The notes: a model not told the origin generated them from the sequence alone. Shown: positions 17,510 to 26,620, numbered from the stretch's first letter. The stretch: DNA of 53,807 nt from Moorena producens 3L (GCF_000211815.1 NZ_GL890929.1:1-53807), one strand, 5' to 3'. Translations and numbers: made by a program.

Positions 17510-17768
17510 TTTAAATTAATTTAGTGAGATTGTTGGGTTACTTAACTTAACCTAACCTAGCAGCGGGCTTGATCGCACTGTGTTACATTTTGACCGAAAA
17601 GTCTAAGGGCGCAAGCCCCTTGCTTCTAGCCATGGGGTAAGCCCGCAGGGAATTTATCCCTTTTCTGTCACTTTCCGAATTCAATGATTAACAAATAAGC
17701 CAGATTATCCAGAATAAAAAAAGGATTGACATTGATTAATTTCACTAATTAGCTGATTCAATCCCAGG

Positions 17769-17776
17769 CCTAACTT
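17769..17776. repeat. 8-bp target-site duplication, left
   Basis: CCTAACTT directly outside the left inverted repeat of the IS4-type element; an identical copy lies at 19048-19055. Confidence 0.95.
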
Positions 17777-19047
17777 CTGGGGGGGCGACGAAAATAGTTA
17801 TAAAGCAGACAGGACAAGCGATTTAGCTCTCATTCCTCGTAAATAATACTTCCATTTATTACGATTAAGTCTCATTAATTCTCGTACTAAATTAATACAC
17901 TCATCGCTAAAACTGACCCAATTTTGAGCATATAATCCTATATAAAAACTACTGTGTCGTCGTTGTGAACGGCCATCTTCTTTTACTCTGCCGATATATT
18001 TTTGAATTCCTTTTAGTTTAATTTGCTGTCCTTGAATGGTAGCAGAAGTATAGGCTATTGATATCAATAAAATTAGCGAAATCAACCGATCACCATAGAC
18101 ATTAGTGTCTTCTAAATTATCGCCTCCTGTTTTAAAATCTCTAAACATTTCTTCAATGCCAAACCGTTTCTTATAAGCAGCAATCGCCAATTCTAAGGAA
18201 TTTAAATTTGTCATAATGAACCATCCTTCTTTGGGGATAAATCCGGAAATATTACGCTTCCATTTGCATGCAACGTTAAAAGTGCTAAATCCCTTTATTT
18301 TAGTTATTTTTACTCCTTTAATAAAGAATGAAGTTCCTGGTATTAACCCAAGATTTGATAACTCAATCCAAATTTTCTTTTTGACTTCAATAAACTCATT
18401 TTTTTTGAGACGTAAACAAAAGTATACAGACTTTTCTGACAACCATTTCGCTAGCTTAACAGAACAAAATTCTCTATCTCCCAATAGGCAAATTTTATAA
18501 TCTTTAAAAATGGGAATTATTGTTGATAGATGACTGCTCTGTTCTTTAAGATTACTGCTACCTAATTTTGGCATCAAAGTAAAGTATATTGGCAATGCTC
18601 TTTTATCCCAAATCAGGCTAGTTACTAAAAGATTTATTTTACCCCAATTTGTACGGTCAATTGCTATATAAACTAGTTCATCTGTTTCAAAGTATGTTTC
18701 TAGTATACTAGCTATGATAGGAAACCAAATAGTTTCAAATCTTAGATTTGGTAAAGACAAAAAGCGCTGAATTCTTTTTCTTATACTTTCAAATTTTATT
18801 CCAAGAGGTAAAGCATTTGCTAACTTTTCTATGCTAACTCTTTTGATTGATTGTACAAGCATCACTAAAATATTTAATAAAATAAAATTACGATACTTTA
18901 GTTGAATTTTAAGATGCTTTTGATAGAATAAGGGTAACATTTGCAACAGATAGGTCTTATTGACAATTTGAGACCTATCTTTTTCTATCACAGATCGTTA
19001 CACTCTTGACGTATCAATCGTTTCAAGCCATATCGTCGCCCCCCCAG
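17777..19047 (-). mobile_element. Complete IS4-family insertion sequence
   Basis: A 1271-bp element bounded by perfect 15-bp inverted repeats (CTGGGGGGGCGACGA at 17777-17791 and its complement at 19033-19047) and flanked by CCTAACTT duplications. It has a single full-length transposase gene. Perfect ends, intact gene and exact duplications indicate a recent insertion. A lone similar end (TGTCGCCCCCCCAG) lies at 20503-20516. Confidence 0.95.
17798..18991 (-). CDS. IS4 family transposase
   Basis: A 397-residue DDE transposase with a GTG start. The first catalytic aspartate is in YIAIDRTNWGK, the second in ICLLGDREFCS, and the C-terminal signature is YKKRFGIEEMFRDFKTGG (the Y-R-E-K pattern of IS4, with the catalytic glutamate). 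It moves the surrounding 1271-bp element by cut and paste. Codon use is more AT-rich than neighbouring chromosomal genes, consistent with recent arrival. Confidence 0.93.
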   Translation of the reverse strand: MIEKDRSQIVNKTYLLQMLPLFYQKHLKIQLKYRNFILLNILVMLVQSIKRVSIEKLANALPLGIKFESIRKRIQRFLSLPNLRFETIWFPIIASILETYFETDELVYIAIDRTNWGKINLLVTSLIWDKRALPIYFTLMPKLGSSNLKEQSSHLSTIIPIFKDYKICLLGDREFCSVKLAKWLSEKSVYFCLRLKKNEFIEVKKKIWIELSNLGLIPGTSFFIKGVKITKIKGFSTFNVACKWKRNISGFIPKEGWFIMTNLNSLELAIAAYKKRFGIEEMFRDFKTGGDNLEDTNVYGDRLISLILLISIAYTSATIQGQQIKLKGIQKYIGRVKEDGRSQRRHSSFYIGLYAQNWVSFSDECINLVRELMRLNRNKWKYYLRGMRAKSLVLSAL

Positions 19048-19055
19048 CCTAACTT
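19048..19055. repeat. 8-bp target-site duplication, right
   Basis: CCTAACTT, identical to 17769-17776. Confidence 0.95.
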
Positions 19056-19277
19056 ACTATTAGGTAAAATATCTAACCATGGAAAAATAAGCCATAACAT
19101 CATGATGGGTTGAATCAGTAAACGAAAATTGTTTAACACATTCTTCCATCCACCTTCATAATTCCATTGTTGATGATTAATCACCTGGATATCATCAGTA
19201 TCTGTCACCTCATTGGCCACTTCTGCCGATTGATTTAAAGATAAAAAAGCTGGATAATTTAAACTAATCTCTGACAA
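19048..19277 (-). pseudogene. Transposase C-terminal fragment split by the IS4-type element
   Basis: Reads MSEISLNYPAFLSL..., then WKNVLNNFRLLIQPIMMLW and LDILPNSKLG up to the insertion point, and continues in frame at 17776-17705 once the inner element is removed. It resembles the last about 80 residues of cyanobacterial IS transposases. The N-terminal and catalytic regions are lost. Confidence 0.6.
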
Positions 19278-19515
19278 TATTCATCTATTATTGATACTGT
19301 TGCCTGGGTATCCCTGGCTAAATGTTTTAGGATTTGTTCCTCTACATCTATTGCTGTGCTTACCTTGTAGAGTTTCTTTTTTTTCTTTTTCTACTTATTA
19401 TAACCGGAGAGTGACAGAAAAGGGTTAATCCTTGATTCTCAGGACTATCGCACTGTTTTATCAATATTGTTGATAATAATGCCTCCTGATTTATTCTTGC
19501 CCTTACCCTGGTTCT

Positions 19516-20181
19516 CTAAGGACGTTTCAGCGCTAGGGTTAAGCCGTCAGCGATCGGTACCAGACTAATAGTTACTCTTTGATCTTGTTGGATTTTCTGA
19601 TTAAGAGCACGAATAGACTCGGTTCTATTATCTGTTATTTCCGGATCGGCTACCTTACCTAACCAGAGCACATTATCTATCAAAATTAGTCCACCTGGGC
19701 GAACTAATTCAATGCAACGCTCATAGTAGCTATCATAGTTAGCTTTATCAGCATCAATGAAGGCAAAATCAAATGTACCACCTTGAAAGTCTGCTAGTAA
19801 ACGGTCTAGAGTTTCCAATGCTGGTGCAATGTGGAGATCAATTTTTTCAGCCACTCCTGCCATTTGCCAGTAGCGACGAGCGATCGCAGTATACTCTTCA
19901 CTAGTATCGCAAGCAACTACTTTACCATCTGGTGGTAATGCTAATGCTACTACTAGAGAACTATACCCTGTAAATACTCCTATATCCAGAGTTTTCTTTG
20001 CCTCCATTAGCTGTATCAGTAGTGCCATAAACTGCCCCTGTTCTGGGGCAATCTGCATTACACCCATAGGATGTTGTGCGGTTTCTTGTCTGAGTTGAGT
20101 CAAAATTTCCGCTTCTCGTAAAGAAACTGAGTGAAAGTACTCATAAAGCTTACCGTGGAGTCCAAATGTTGTACTAGACAT
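19516..20181 (-). CDS. SAM-dependent O-methyltransferase (class I, cation-dependent type)
   Basis: A 221-residue enzyme resembling caffeoyl-CoA O-methyltransferase and the Synechocystis SynOMT. The SAM motif is LDIGVFTGYSSL (about 65-76), an acidic residue follows in VVACDTSEEY, and FDFAFIDADKANYDSYYE (about 137-154) has the Asp residues that bind the divalent metal and SAM. It methylates catechol-type hydroxyls of phenolic compounds; the natural substrate is unknown. It appears to be a single-gene unit. Confidence 0.9.
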   Translation of the reverse strand: MSSTTFGLHGKLYEYFHSVSLREAEILTQLRQETAQHPMGVMQIAPEQGQFMALLIQLMEAKKTLDIGVFTGYSSLVVALALPPDGKVVACDTSEEYTAIARRYWQMAGVAEKIDLHIAPALETLDRLLADFQGGTFDFAFIDADKANYDSYYERCIELVRPGGLILIDNVLWLGKVADPEITDNRTESIRALNQKIQQDQRVTISLVPIADGLTLALKRP

Positions 20182-20523
20182 CAGGGATTACTCTCAAATT
20201 TTTCATACACTGCTTTAATTATTATTGTTGACATAAATTGGTCAGTTAGGAAATTTGGGAACCTAAGAATACACGTTTAAGTGTGTTGAGTCGCTTCAGG
20301 GGCGACATCAGCTCTCAAAATCTGACTATATAAAGCTTTGATGCCAATGAGCTCATACTCGATACAGTCGCCAATTGACCCTCCTTTCATTGTCATGAAG
20401 ATCCGGACCCTTATAACTACGTCCAAGGTCTGCCCAAAACAGCATGTATTTTTTTATACCTTATGGGCTGAAATTATTAGCCAGTATCGATGTCAGATTG
20501 CATGTCGCCCCCCCAGCAAGGAT
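20182..20523. other. Intergenic region with a lone IS4-type end
   Basis: No convincing gene. A 39-codon minus-strand frame near 20280-20396 (reading SIGDCIEYELIGIKALYSQ) is too short to judge. At 20503-20516, TGTCGCCCCCCCAG matches the terminal repeat of the nearby IS4-type element, so a related element may once have ended here. Confidence 0.45.
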
Positions 20524-21501
20524 TTACTCTTGACCATACTCATCTCTAATCATTATTAACCCATCTTTTAAAGAAATTTTAGGCTCCCATCCTAACACCT
20601 GTTTCATCTTATTATTACTAGCGCACTGATTGACAATCTCTGAATAGTTTACTCCTCCTTTAACCTCCACATATTTCACTCCTGGTTGGAAAATACTAAT
20701 AATAATATCTATGATATCTCTTATCCTATACTCCTTACCACTACTAATATTAAAAATTTCACCGATAATATTGGAATTTGACTCTAATGAAGCTTTGGCT
20801 ACCATGATAATACCTTCAATAGCATCTGATATATGAATAAAATCCCGTGTATATTCCTGACCATTATTGGTTAAACGTAATTCAGGAGGTAGACCGTTTT
20901 GCAATCTTTGTATAGTACGTGGTACTAGACGTGAACTCTTCCTATCTAACCCTCCATAAAGATTAGCAAAACGTAAAATATTTAACGGTACTTTATAAGT
21001 AAAGTAAAACGATTGCGCTAACAAATCTGCACAGACTTTAGAGGTTTCATAGATACTTTTTGCTAACAAAGGCTCGTCTTCAAAATAGGAGTTTATTTGA
21101 GTTGCATCTCGTCCATAAACCTTATCTGTTGTACTCAAAATTAGATGACATGGATAAATACTTTTTCGTATAGCTTCTAAGAGAATATAGACTGCACGTA
21201 TGTTGTATTCACAGGTTACCAGAGGATTTTTAAAGCACCATCCTTCAACGGCAACACCTGCTAGATGGATTACTAAATCAATTTTGCTTGTTAATATTTT
21301 ATGAACTACTGTATTCTCAAAATTTTCCAAAGAGCCGATGATAAAATCATCATATAAATTGTGGCTGGGAGTGTTTACATCTGTTGCTATAAAATAAATA
21401 GAAGGATACTCTGTTTTAATTTTTTTACATAATTCCCCACCTACATATCCACTCGCTCCAGTTACGAGCCATACTTTATTGCTTAAGATATCTTTTAGCA
21501 T
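20524..21501 (-). CDS. NAD-dependent epimerase/dehydratase (nucleotide-sugar, extended SDR)
   Basis: A 325-residue extended SDR. The NAD-binding motif is VTGASGYVGGELC (GxxGxxG, about 15-21). The active site shows ILSTTDKVYGRD with threonines in the Ser position, followed by Y-x3-K in IYETSK. FANLYGG and RDFIHISDAIEGI are sugar-nucleotide substrate motifs. The family includes UDP-glucose 4-epimerases and dTDP/CDP-glucose 4,6-dehydratases; I cannot choose. AT-rich codon use sets it apart from housekeeping neighbours and suggests an acquired surface-polysaccharide gene. Confidence 0.85.
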   Translation of the reverse strand: MLKDILSNKVWLVTGASGYVGGELCKKIKTEYPSIYFIATDVNTPSHNLYDDFIIGSLENFENTVVHKILTSKIDLVIHLAGVAVEGWCFKNPLVTCEYNIRAVYILLEAIRKSIYPCHLILSTTDKVYGRDATQINSYFEDEPLLAKSIYETSKVCADLLAQSFYFTYKVPLNILRFANLYGGLDRKSSRLVPRTIQRLQNGLPPELRLTNNGQEYTRDFIHISDAIEGIIMVAKASLESNSNIIGEIFNISSGKEYRIRDIIDIIISIFQPGVKYVEVKGGVNYSEIVNQCASNNKMKQVLGWEPKISLKDGLIMIRDEYGQE

Positions 21502-21960
21502 TTATAAATATAGATCAACAACAACACAGATTAAAAACGTAATTGTTCAAGAATAATCTTCTGTGATGAGCTAAGAAAGCTGTAAGGGCTAGGAGTCAAA
21601 CAAAGCTAAAAGCTTTTCAAAAGCGAAGGAATTTTGTAAATACCTCCAAGGATAGAAATAATTTTAAGTGATAATGATCATAAAAAACAGCAATAATTAA
21701 ATATTGTCATTATCATTATATTATAGGACGCTCCTATTTGCCTCCGGCTTGAATATTGTTTTACTCTCTGGAGCAGACAGGGATGGGAGTTATTCACACC
21801 GAAGCATAAACCAAAGTCGAAAAAACAAGCGAGACCACGCTAAAAAGACTCAAGAGCCCATGGTCGAAGATGAAGTGAGCCTCCTTGGGAGGAGCTTAGC
21901 TAATGCTTCTGAGTTAGAAGCATCTTATATTAATCTCCCGTTTTGAGGTTTTTTTTGGGC
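21502..21960. other. Intergenic region, no supported gene
   Basis: Upstream region of the epimerase gene followed by non-coding DNA. An 80-codon plus-strand frame at 21704-21946 has no recognisable similarity or ribosome-binding site. A T-rich run follows AGGTTTTTTTT near 21945, but no strong stem precedes it. Confidence 0.4.
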
Positions 21961-22112
21961 TTAAGTATCCGAAACATTGAGGGATGATAATGATTGAGTC
22001 TGAGACGTGAGTCCGCCATCTATCGGAATCAGCGCTCCAGTCATAAATGATGCACCATCTTGGGAAAGAAAATAAACAACACTAGCTATGTCTTTCTGCC
22101 TGTTACCATAGC
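21961..22112 (-). pseudogene. C-terminal remnant of a short-chain dehydrogenase (SDR)
   Basis: The minus strand reads QKDIASVVYFLSQDGASFMTGALIPIDGG and then about 20 more residues to a stop at 21961-21963. The DIA-x-VxFLxSDxASFxTGxxxPIDGG pattern is the classic C-terminus of SDR oxidoreductases. Upstream it runs directly into the start region of the TerB-like gene on the other strand, so the first about 200 residues were deleted by a rearrangement ending near 22112. Confidence 0.75.
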
Positions 22113-22127
22113 AATACCGAGTATGAC

Positions 22128-22409
22128 ATGGCAAAAGATTACCCGGCAGATGATGATCTACTTGAGGTTCTTGCCCAGGCCCCCACTCTAGACAAAAACG
22201 GTCGTCGTGCGATTATTTATGCGGCCATTAAGGCTTGTGCTGCTGATGCAGAATATCATCCGGATGAACAGGCATCAGTCCACAAAATGGCCCAATATCT
22301 TGGCATTGAAGAAGATGTCGTTAATCAGATTGAGGAAATTTGCATGTCCGAAGCTGAGATGCGAAAAAAACGGATTGCTGTAATGTTCCCTGAAGGCATC
22401 CCTTATTAG
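22128..22409 (+). CDS. TerB-like tellurite-resistance domain protein, possibly N-terminally truncated
   Basis: A 93-residue acidic helical protein: AIIYAAIKACAADAEYHPDEQASVHKMAQYLGI matches the TerB-type helical bundle (the DxExHPxE motif). The end MFPEGIPY looks like a natural terminus. Related cyanobacterial proteins seem to carry more residues before LLEVLAQAPTLDKNGRR, and the sequence just upstream belongs to an SDR remnant, so the original 5' end may have been lost. Function unknown. Confidence 0.6.
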   Translation: MAKDYPADDDLLEVLAQAPTLDKNGRRAIIYAAIKACAADAEYHPDEQASVHKMAQYLGIEEDVVNQIEEICMSEAEMRKKRIAVMFPEGIPY

Positions 22410-22887
22410 ACTTGTTATTGTTAGTGGCTGCTCGCAGGATTGGCGATCGCAATCAAGCTTTGGGGATTAGGAGTACCTCAATTGAGAGTAATTATGTTGT
22501 TGAATTAGTTACATTTCAACAACATAATCGCCCTTATAGAATTAAGGAATTCCCAACCCCTTACCCTAGCGAATGGGTAGGGGAAAGGATCGCTTTTTCT
22601 CCAAAGCTAGTCTCGCGCTGCTGCCCTCAAAGCCGTTAGGCATCCCAGGTCGTAGGTACCGTTTGTCACTGGGAGTCAGAGCGGGGCGATCGCCCCGCTC
22701 TGACTCCCAGTCGCCAAGGTCACAGATGCTGATTATGGTAGCGCTTGCTCGTGAGTCCAAGTCCTTTGAGTTGCGAGGTTCTCAAGGCTGGGTTGGGATG
22801 GTGGCGCGATCACTAGTGGCGAGGTCTAGAGAAATTTGGCAGGATCTGATACATTTTATTACTGGTGCAATCTACATGCATAAACAC
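22410..22887. other. Repeat-rich intergenic region
   Basis: No gene supported. It holds a HIP1 site (about 22443), a repeat TCTCGCGCTGCTGCCCTCAA near 22612 shared with the end of the xisI pseudogene, and the 44-bp perfect palindrome at 22668. Open frames across the palindrome are artefacts of its GC-rich symmetry. Confidence 0.6.
22668..22711. repeat. Perfect 44-bp palindrome centred on GGCGATCGCC
   Basis: Bases 22668-22689 are the exact reverse complement of 22690-22711, with no spacer. The centre is GGGGCGATCGCCCC, containing a HIP1-like octamer, and the outer arms are ACTGGGAGTCAGAGC. A spacer-free palindrome of this length forms a cruciform or a very stable RNA hairpin and is normally unstable in cells. 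Confidence 0.95.
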
Positions 22888-22893
22888 AGGAGG
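22888..22893 (+). promoter_or_regulatory. Strong ribosome-binding site
   Basis: AGGAGG, 8 bases before the ATG at 22902; it decides the start of the amidohydrolase gene. Confidence 0.85.
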
Positions 22894-22901
22894 AATAAGT
22901 T

Positions 22902-24053
22902 ATGCACTTCATTGTGCGAACTCTCAAAGCATTATTGATCTGTGGGTTAATCATAAATCTGGTTTTTTTGAGTGATGCTCAAGCATGTTCACGGGTCCTT
23001 CATGCGTCTTATACAAAAGACGTCACACCGACCTATGCTGTCACTGGCCGCAGTATGGATTGGTATGAAGACATTAAATCCAATCTATGGATGTTTCCGG
23101 CTGGAATGGAGCGAGATGGGGTAGTAGGTAAGAATTCTGTTGAGTGGAAGTCAAAATATGGAAGTGTGATCGCTGCTGGCTTCGATACAGCTACTGCTGA
23201 TGGGTTGAATGAAAAAGGCTTGATGGCAAATATGCTGTATCTTGGCGAAGCAGATTTCGGCGAGCGTGACACCTCCCGTGAGGGAATATCATGGTCAGCA
23301 TATACTCAGTATATTTTGGACAATTTTGCAACGGTTCAGGAAGCGGTAAGTGCATTGGAGAACGATGAGTTACAAGTCGTTGCCTCACCGCTTCCTAGCG
23401 ACAGCGGTCTCGCCCATCCCCCTACACTCCATTTTTCTCTTTCAGATCCACTGGGTGACTCGGCTATCTTTGAACACCTCGAAGGCAAGCTGGTTATTCA
23501 CCATGGAAAGGAATTTGCGGTGATGACCAACTCTCCTATCTACGACGAGCAAATAGCACTCAATGGTTATTGGGAATCAGTAGGTGGCGATGCTATGCTA
23601 CCTGGAACACGCCGAGCAGCTGACAGGTATGTACGAGCGAGCTATTACCTAAAGAATCTACCTACTCCTCAGTCCGACAGACAAACACTGGCCAATGTAA
23701 TGTCGGTCATGCGCAATGTATCAGTTCCATTCGGAGCAAGTGATCCAGAACAACCCAATATTTCCACTACCATTTGGCGAACAGCAGCAAATCACCTTAG
23801 CAAAGTTTATTACTTTGAATCCACTTTATCCCCCAATATTATTTGGGTCGAGCTGACAGCAGATGACTTGAAAGAAGGAGCACCAGTCAAGAAGTTGGAA
23901 CTCTCAGGAAACTATGATCTAGTCGGTAATGTTACTGGTGATTTTATTGAAGCAGAGGCATTCAAGTTTACTGGCCCCTGCGATGAGGGAATTCCAATTG
24001 AAGACCTTCCAGATTTCTGCCTTGTCCGGTATAGCAGTCGATGTAAAGCTTAA
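22902..24053 (+). CDS. Secreted linear amide C-N hydrolase, choloylglycine hydrolase/penicillin V acylase (Ntn) family
   Basis: A 383-residue protein with a signal peptide ending ...SDAQA, so that cleavage exposes C29 (CSRVL) as the N-terminal nucleophile typical of this family. GRSMDWYEDI, LNEKGLMANMLYL and the MTNSPIYDEQ segment match conserved substrate-pocket and catalytic positions. Members cleave bile salts, penicillin V or N-acyl homoserine lactones; in a free-living cyanobacterium, acyl-amide or signal degradation is more plausible than bile salt hydrolysis. It is probably periplasmic or secreted. Confidence 0.88.
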   Translation: MHFIVRTLKALLICGLIINLVFLSDAQACSRVLHASYTKDVTPTYAVTGRSMDWYEDIKSNLWMFPAGMERDGVVGKNSVEWKSKYGSVIAAGFDTATADGLNEKGLMANMLYLGEADFGERDTSREGISWSAYTQYILDNFATVQEAVSALENDELQVVASPLPSDSGLAHPPTLHFSLSDPLGDSAIFEHLEGKLVIHHGKEFAVMTNSPIYDEQIALNGYWESVGGDAMLPGTRRAADRYVRASYYLKNLPTPQSDRQTLANVMSVMRNVSVPFGASDPEQPNISTTIWRTAANHLSKVYYFESTLSPNIIWVELTADDLKEGAPVKKLELSGNYDLVGNVTGDFIEAEAFKFTGPCDEGIPIEDLPDFCLVRYSSRCKA

Positions 24054-24739
24054 GACATATTTCTGCTTCCTGCTCCCTACTCCCTACTCCCTTTCAACCA
24101 AAATACTCTGTCCTAAACTATACTTCGGTTGCTATAAGCTCAGTAGTCCCATCCTAGGCTAGCTTGAGGTACGAAACCCAGCTAAGACAAGCCTTGGCGT
24201 GGCTAATTAACCTTCCCGAAGGAGTCGCCCCAGAGCATCGGCTACCCTTCGGGAAGGCTACGCCAACATCGTTTGGGTCAGGCTATCCCAGGCAAAAGCC
24301 AATCATGAGTTACCCTGTGTATATGGTGCAGTTACAAGAGGTGCGACCCGTGGCGAATTTAATTCGCCAACGGAAAGCGCACCTAAGGAGATAAATCGAG
24401 GTTCCTTAAGCTTGAGAAAAATGTCGCTTATATCAATAATGATAACTATTACATCAGTGATATTAGTAAAATTATTGGGATTATAGTGAAAATGCTTAAA
24501 GGAGAAGGGTAAGCATTTAGCAGTCAGCAGTCAGCAGTCAGCTTAAAATCAACCTCGTTCCCGGGTGTAGTAATTAGTAAGTCCAGTAGGATGGGTTAGT
24601 GATAGCGTAACCCATCATTAATTGACGGTTAGTCTGGTAAGCACAAAAGTGCTGGAGTTCTTGAGCTTGCTTGGTTTCCTAAGCATTTATCACAGCAAAT
24701 GCTCTGGGGGGTGGAGGCGATTGCTCTTCGTGAAGATAG
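24054..24739. other. Repeat-rich intergenic region
   Basis: No supported gene. It contains 7-mer arrays (CCCTACT near 24068, CAGTCAG at 24518-24542), a perfect 12-bp inverted repeat CCTTCCCGAAGG/CCTTCGGGAAGG (24211-24222 and 24246-24257) and a copy of the 46-bp palindrome at 24339. Confidence 0.6.
24339..24384. repeat. 46-bp palindromic repeat, copy 4
   Basis: Full-length copy in the opposite orientation to the one at 7285 (AGGTGCGACCC ... AAAGCGCACCT). Confidence 0.85.
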
Positions 24740-25006
24740 ATGGAAAAAACCAATACCATGTTATTCCCCGTACTCGACCCAGCCAATAGTGATTGGGATT
24801 TCGCTGAAGTTTGGATTGACCCCATGCTATCCCCTCCCTACATCCTGCTGTTACTGGGTAATTCATCAGGTAGTTGTTGTGTGTACGATCCTGCTGAGAA
24901 TTACAAGGTTGTGTTTAGTGGAGCAACCTATGATGAAACCCAAACTTGGCTGTTAGAAGATGAATACGAGCCAATGGAAGGGCGACTTTCAGCATCGGAG
25001 TTATAA
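24740..25006 (+). CDS. Small conserved hypothetical protein
   Basis: An 88-residue protein with a well-formed sequence: DPANSDWDFAEVWIDPMLSPPYILLLLGNSSG, then VYDPAENYKVVFSGATYDETQTWLLEDEYE. It has the character of a small cyanobacterial family of unknown role, with a hydrophobic strand in the middle and an acidic C-terminal half. No motif, signal or membrane anchor. It converges with the truncated methylase gene. Confidence 0.6.
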   Translation: MEKTNTMLFPVLDPANSDWDFAEVWIDPMLSPPYILLLLGNSSGSCCVYDPAENYKVVFSGATYDETQTWLLEDEYEPMEGRLSASEL

Positions 25007-25036
25007 AGATTCCTGGTCATTCCAAATTCGCGGGTT

Positions 25037-25444
25037 TCACGATTCGAGCTTGGATCGTAAGCCCCTCGTCAAGCTCACAATAGCTTGCTTAGCACTCTGT
25101 GGAGTTAGATGAAAGTTGACAATAGTTTCAGCTAGCCATTCGGCACCACCACCTAAAATCACCTGCCACACAGCAGCAACCCCTTCATCTTTTTCTACCA
25201 TAGTCACTCTACCTACTAAATTCTCGAAAGCAGCAGTAAGACTGACTATACCTCCACCAGCAAAAGGTTCAAAAAGTTCCTTGTCTGTACCACCTTTATT
25301 ATACAACCATTGGCGAATTTGGGGTATTAGCCAAGTTTTACCACCAGCATAGCGAAATGGGCTACGTTGGGGGACACTGGCTACATTGATGACTTTTTTA
25401 GGACTGGTGAGAGAGGCAGTATTAAATAGCTCAAGTTGAGTCAT
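25037..25444 (-). pseudogene. DNA adenine methylase (D12 class), C-terminally truncated
   Basis: 135 residues of a Dam-type N6-adenine methyltransferase: FRYAGGKTWLIPQIRQWL (SAM motif X) and ELFEPFAGGGIVSLTA (motif I, FxGxG). It ends after IVSLTRGLRSKLES, before the catalytic DPPY motif and the target-recognition domain (full enzymes are about 270-300 residues). The lost part is not found downstream. It is very likely inactive. No restriction enzyme is nearby, so it could come from a phage or an old restriction-modification locus. Confidence 0.8.
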
Positions 25445-25645
25445 TGGCTTATCCTTTATTGCGCTGACCCTGGTAATCCGAAGACCTCTGCAAGAGGATT
25501 GTTGGAGATATAAATCTACTCATAGTACTTATGCAAGTCTAAGACTACCGCAAGAAGGTCAAGATATTGATTGAAGTTCTACTGCGAAGGGTGACACTAG
25601 ATGATTGGCAATATAGTCAGCAGCAATCAGCCGTCAGCTGTCAAC

Positions 25646-25711
25646 TGATTGCTGATTGCTGATTGCTGATTGCTGATTGCTGATTGCTGATTGCTGATTG
25701 CTGATTGCTGA
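25646..25711. repeat. 7-bp tandem repeat (TGATTGC)n
   Basis: About nine perfect copies just past the stop of znuB. The rest of 25445-25645 holds no gene. Confidence 0.9.
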
Positions 25712-25715
25712 TAGC

Positions 25716-26609
25716 TTACCCTCGATTCGATCTCAATAATTCTTTCAGCAAAGTCAATAACTTAGCCGGGCGACCTGCTATCGCTGGCTCCGTTAGAATA
25801 CCTTGGGTTGGGCTAAACAAAAATGCCAGGAAAAATAAGCTAAAGATTACCATTACAATTGCTGGACCTGATGGCCAATTAAAATAATAGCTTATATACA
25901 TGCCACTGACACTGGAAATAATTCCAATCATTGAGCCTAAACCCATCATATGATGTAATTCTTTGACTAATAAATAAGCGGTAGTCGCGGGTCCGATTAA
26001 CAGAGAAATAACCAGCAACACCCCTACCGTCTGCATACTGGCGACAATGGTGAGAGTAATCGCCAAGATTAACCCGAAATAAATTAGTTTTACCGGTAAA
26101 CCGCTAGCTTGGGCTCCCAAGGGATCAAAGGTATAGAATAATAGCTCTTTATAGAACAACTTGGTTAATACTAAAATTACTCCTGTAATCACCAGGGTTT
26201 GCCAGACATCTGCTGGTCTCACCCCTAAGATGTCACCAAAAAGAATATCTTCTAAGTCAAGTTGGTTAGTTTTCAGAACCGTAATTAGGATGACTCCTAA
26301 GCCTAAAAAACTGCTGAGGGTCAACGCCATTGCTGCATCGACTTTGACTCGGGTACGCTTAGGAATCACCGCTACAACTAAAGCGCTAATGATACCTACA
26401 ATCAATGCACCAATAGAGATATTTATTCCTAAAAAAAATGCGATTGAGAGACCAGGTAAAACCGAATGGGCAATCACACTACTAATCAGGCTCATTTGTT
26501 GTACTATTAAGTAGCTGCCTACCACTGCGCCTAATATCCCCAACAGCACAGCCGTTGCGATCGCATTCCGCATAAATTCAAAACCTAGGGGCTCAATCAG
26601 CCAATTCAT
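25716..26609 (-). CDS. znuB: Zinc ABC transporter permease
   Basis: About 297 residues from the ATG at 26609. A longer open frame to 26678 would add residues encoded by a 7-mer array (SRLPTPDSRLPTP), surely not part of the protein. It is an ABC-3 family permease with about eight membrane helices (MRNAIATAVLLGILGAVVGSYLIVQQMSLISSVIAHSVLPGLS). With ZnuC it forms the inner-membrane channel for zinc delivered by ZnuA. Manganese permeases of the same family are similar; the His-rich binding protein next door favours zinc. Confidence 0.88.
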   Translation of the reverse strand: MNWLIEPLGFEFMRNAIATAVLLGILGAVVGSYLIVQQMSLISSVIAHSVLPGLSIAFFLGINISIGALIVGIISALVVAVIPKRTRVKVDAAMALTLSSFLGLGVILITVLKTNQLDLEDILFGDILGVRPADVWQTLVITGVILVLTKLFYKELLFYTFDPLGAQASGLPVKLIYFGLILAITLTIVASMQTVGVLLVISLLIGPATTAYLLVKELHHMMGLGSMIGIISSVSGMYISYYFNWPSGPAIVMVIFSLFFLAFLFSPTQGILTEPAIAGRPAKLLTLLKELLRSNRG

Positions 26610-26620
26610 AGTAAATAAAA

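Larger units (their letters stand above)
17658..19424 (-). mobile_element. Decayed outer insertion sequence, interrupted by the IS4-type element
   Basis: Two 19-bp inverted repeats with one mismatch lie at 17658-17676 and 19406-19424 (GGAAAGTGACAGAAAAGGG type). Removing the inner element (17777-19047) and one 8-bp duplication leaves about 490 bp. On the minus strand this encodes a transposase-like start (DVEEQILKHLARDTQATVS, near 19350-19260, then a stop) and, in another frame, a transposase-like end (19277-19048) that continues after the inner element (17776-17705, ...NQLISEINQCQSFFYSG). The central catalytic part is deleted. Confidence 0.65.

Noticed and set aside
21704..21946. 80-codon plus-strand frame
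   Set aside because: No ribosome-binding site, no recognisable features and composition like flanking non-coding DNA.
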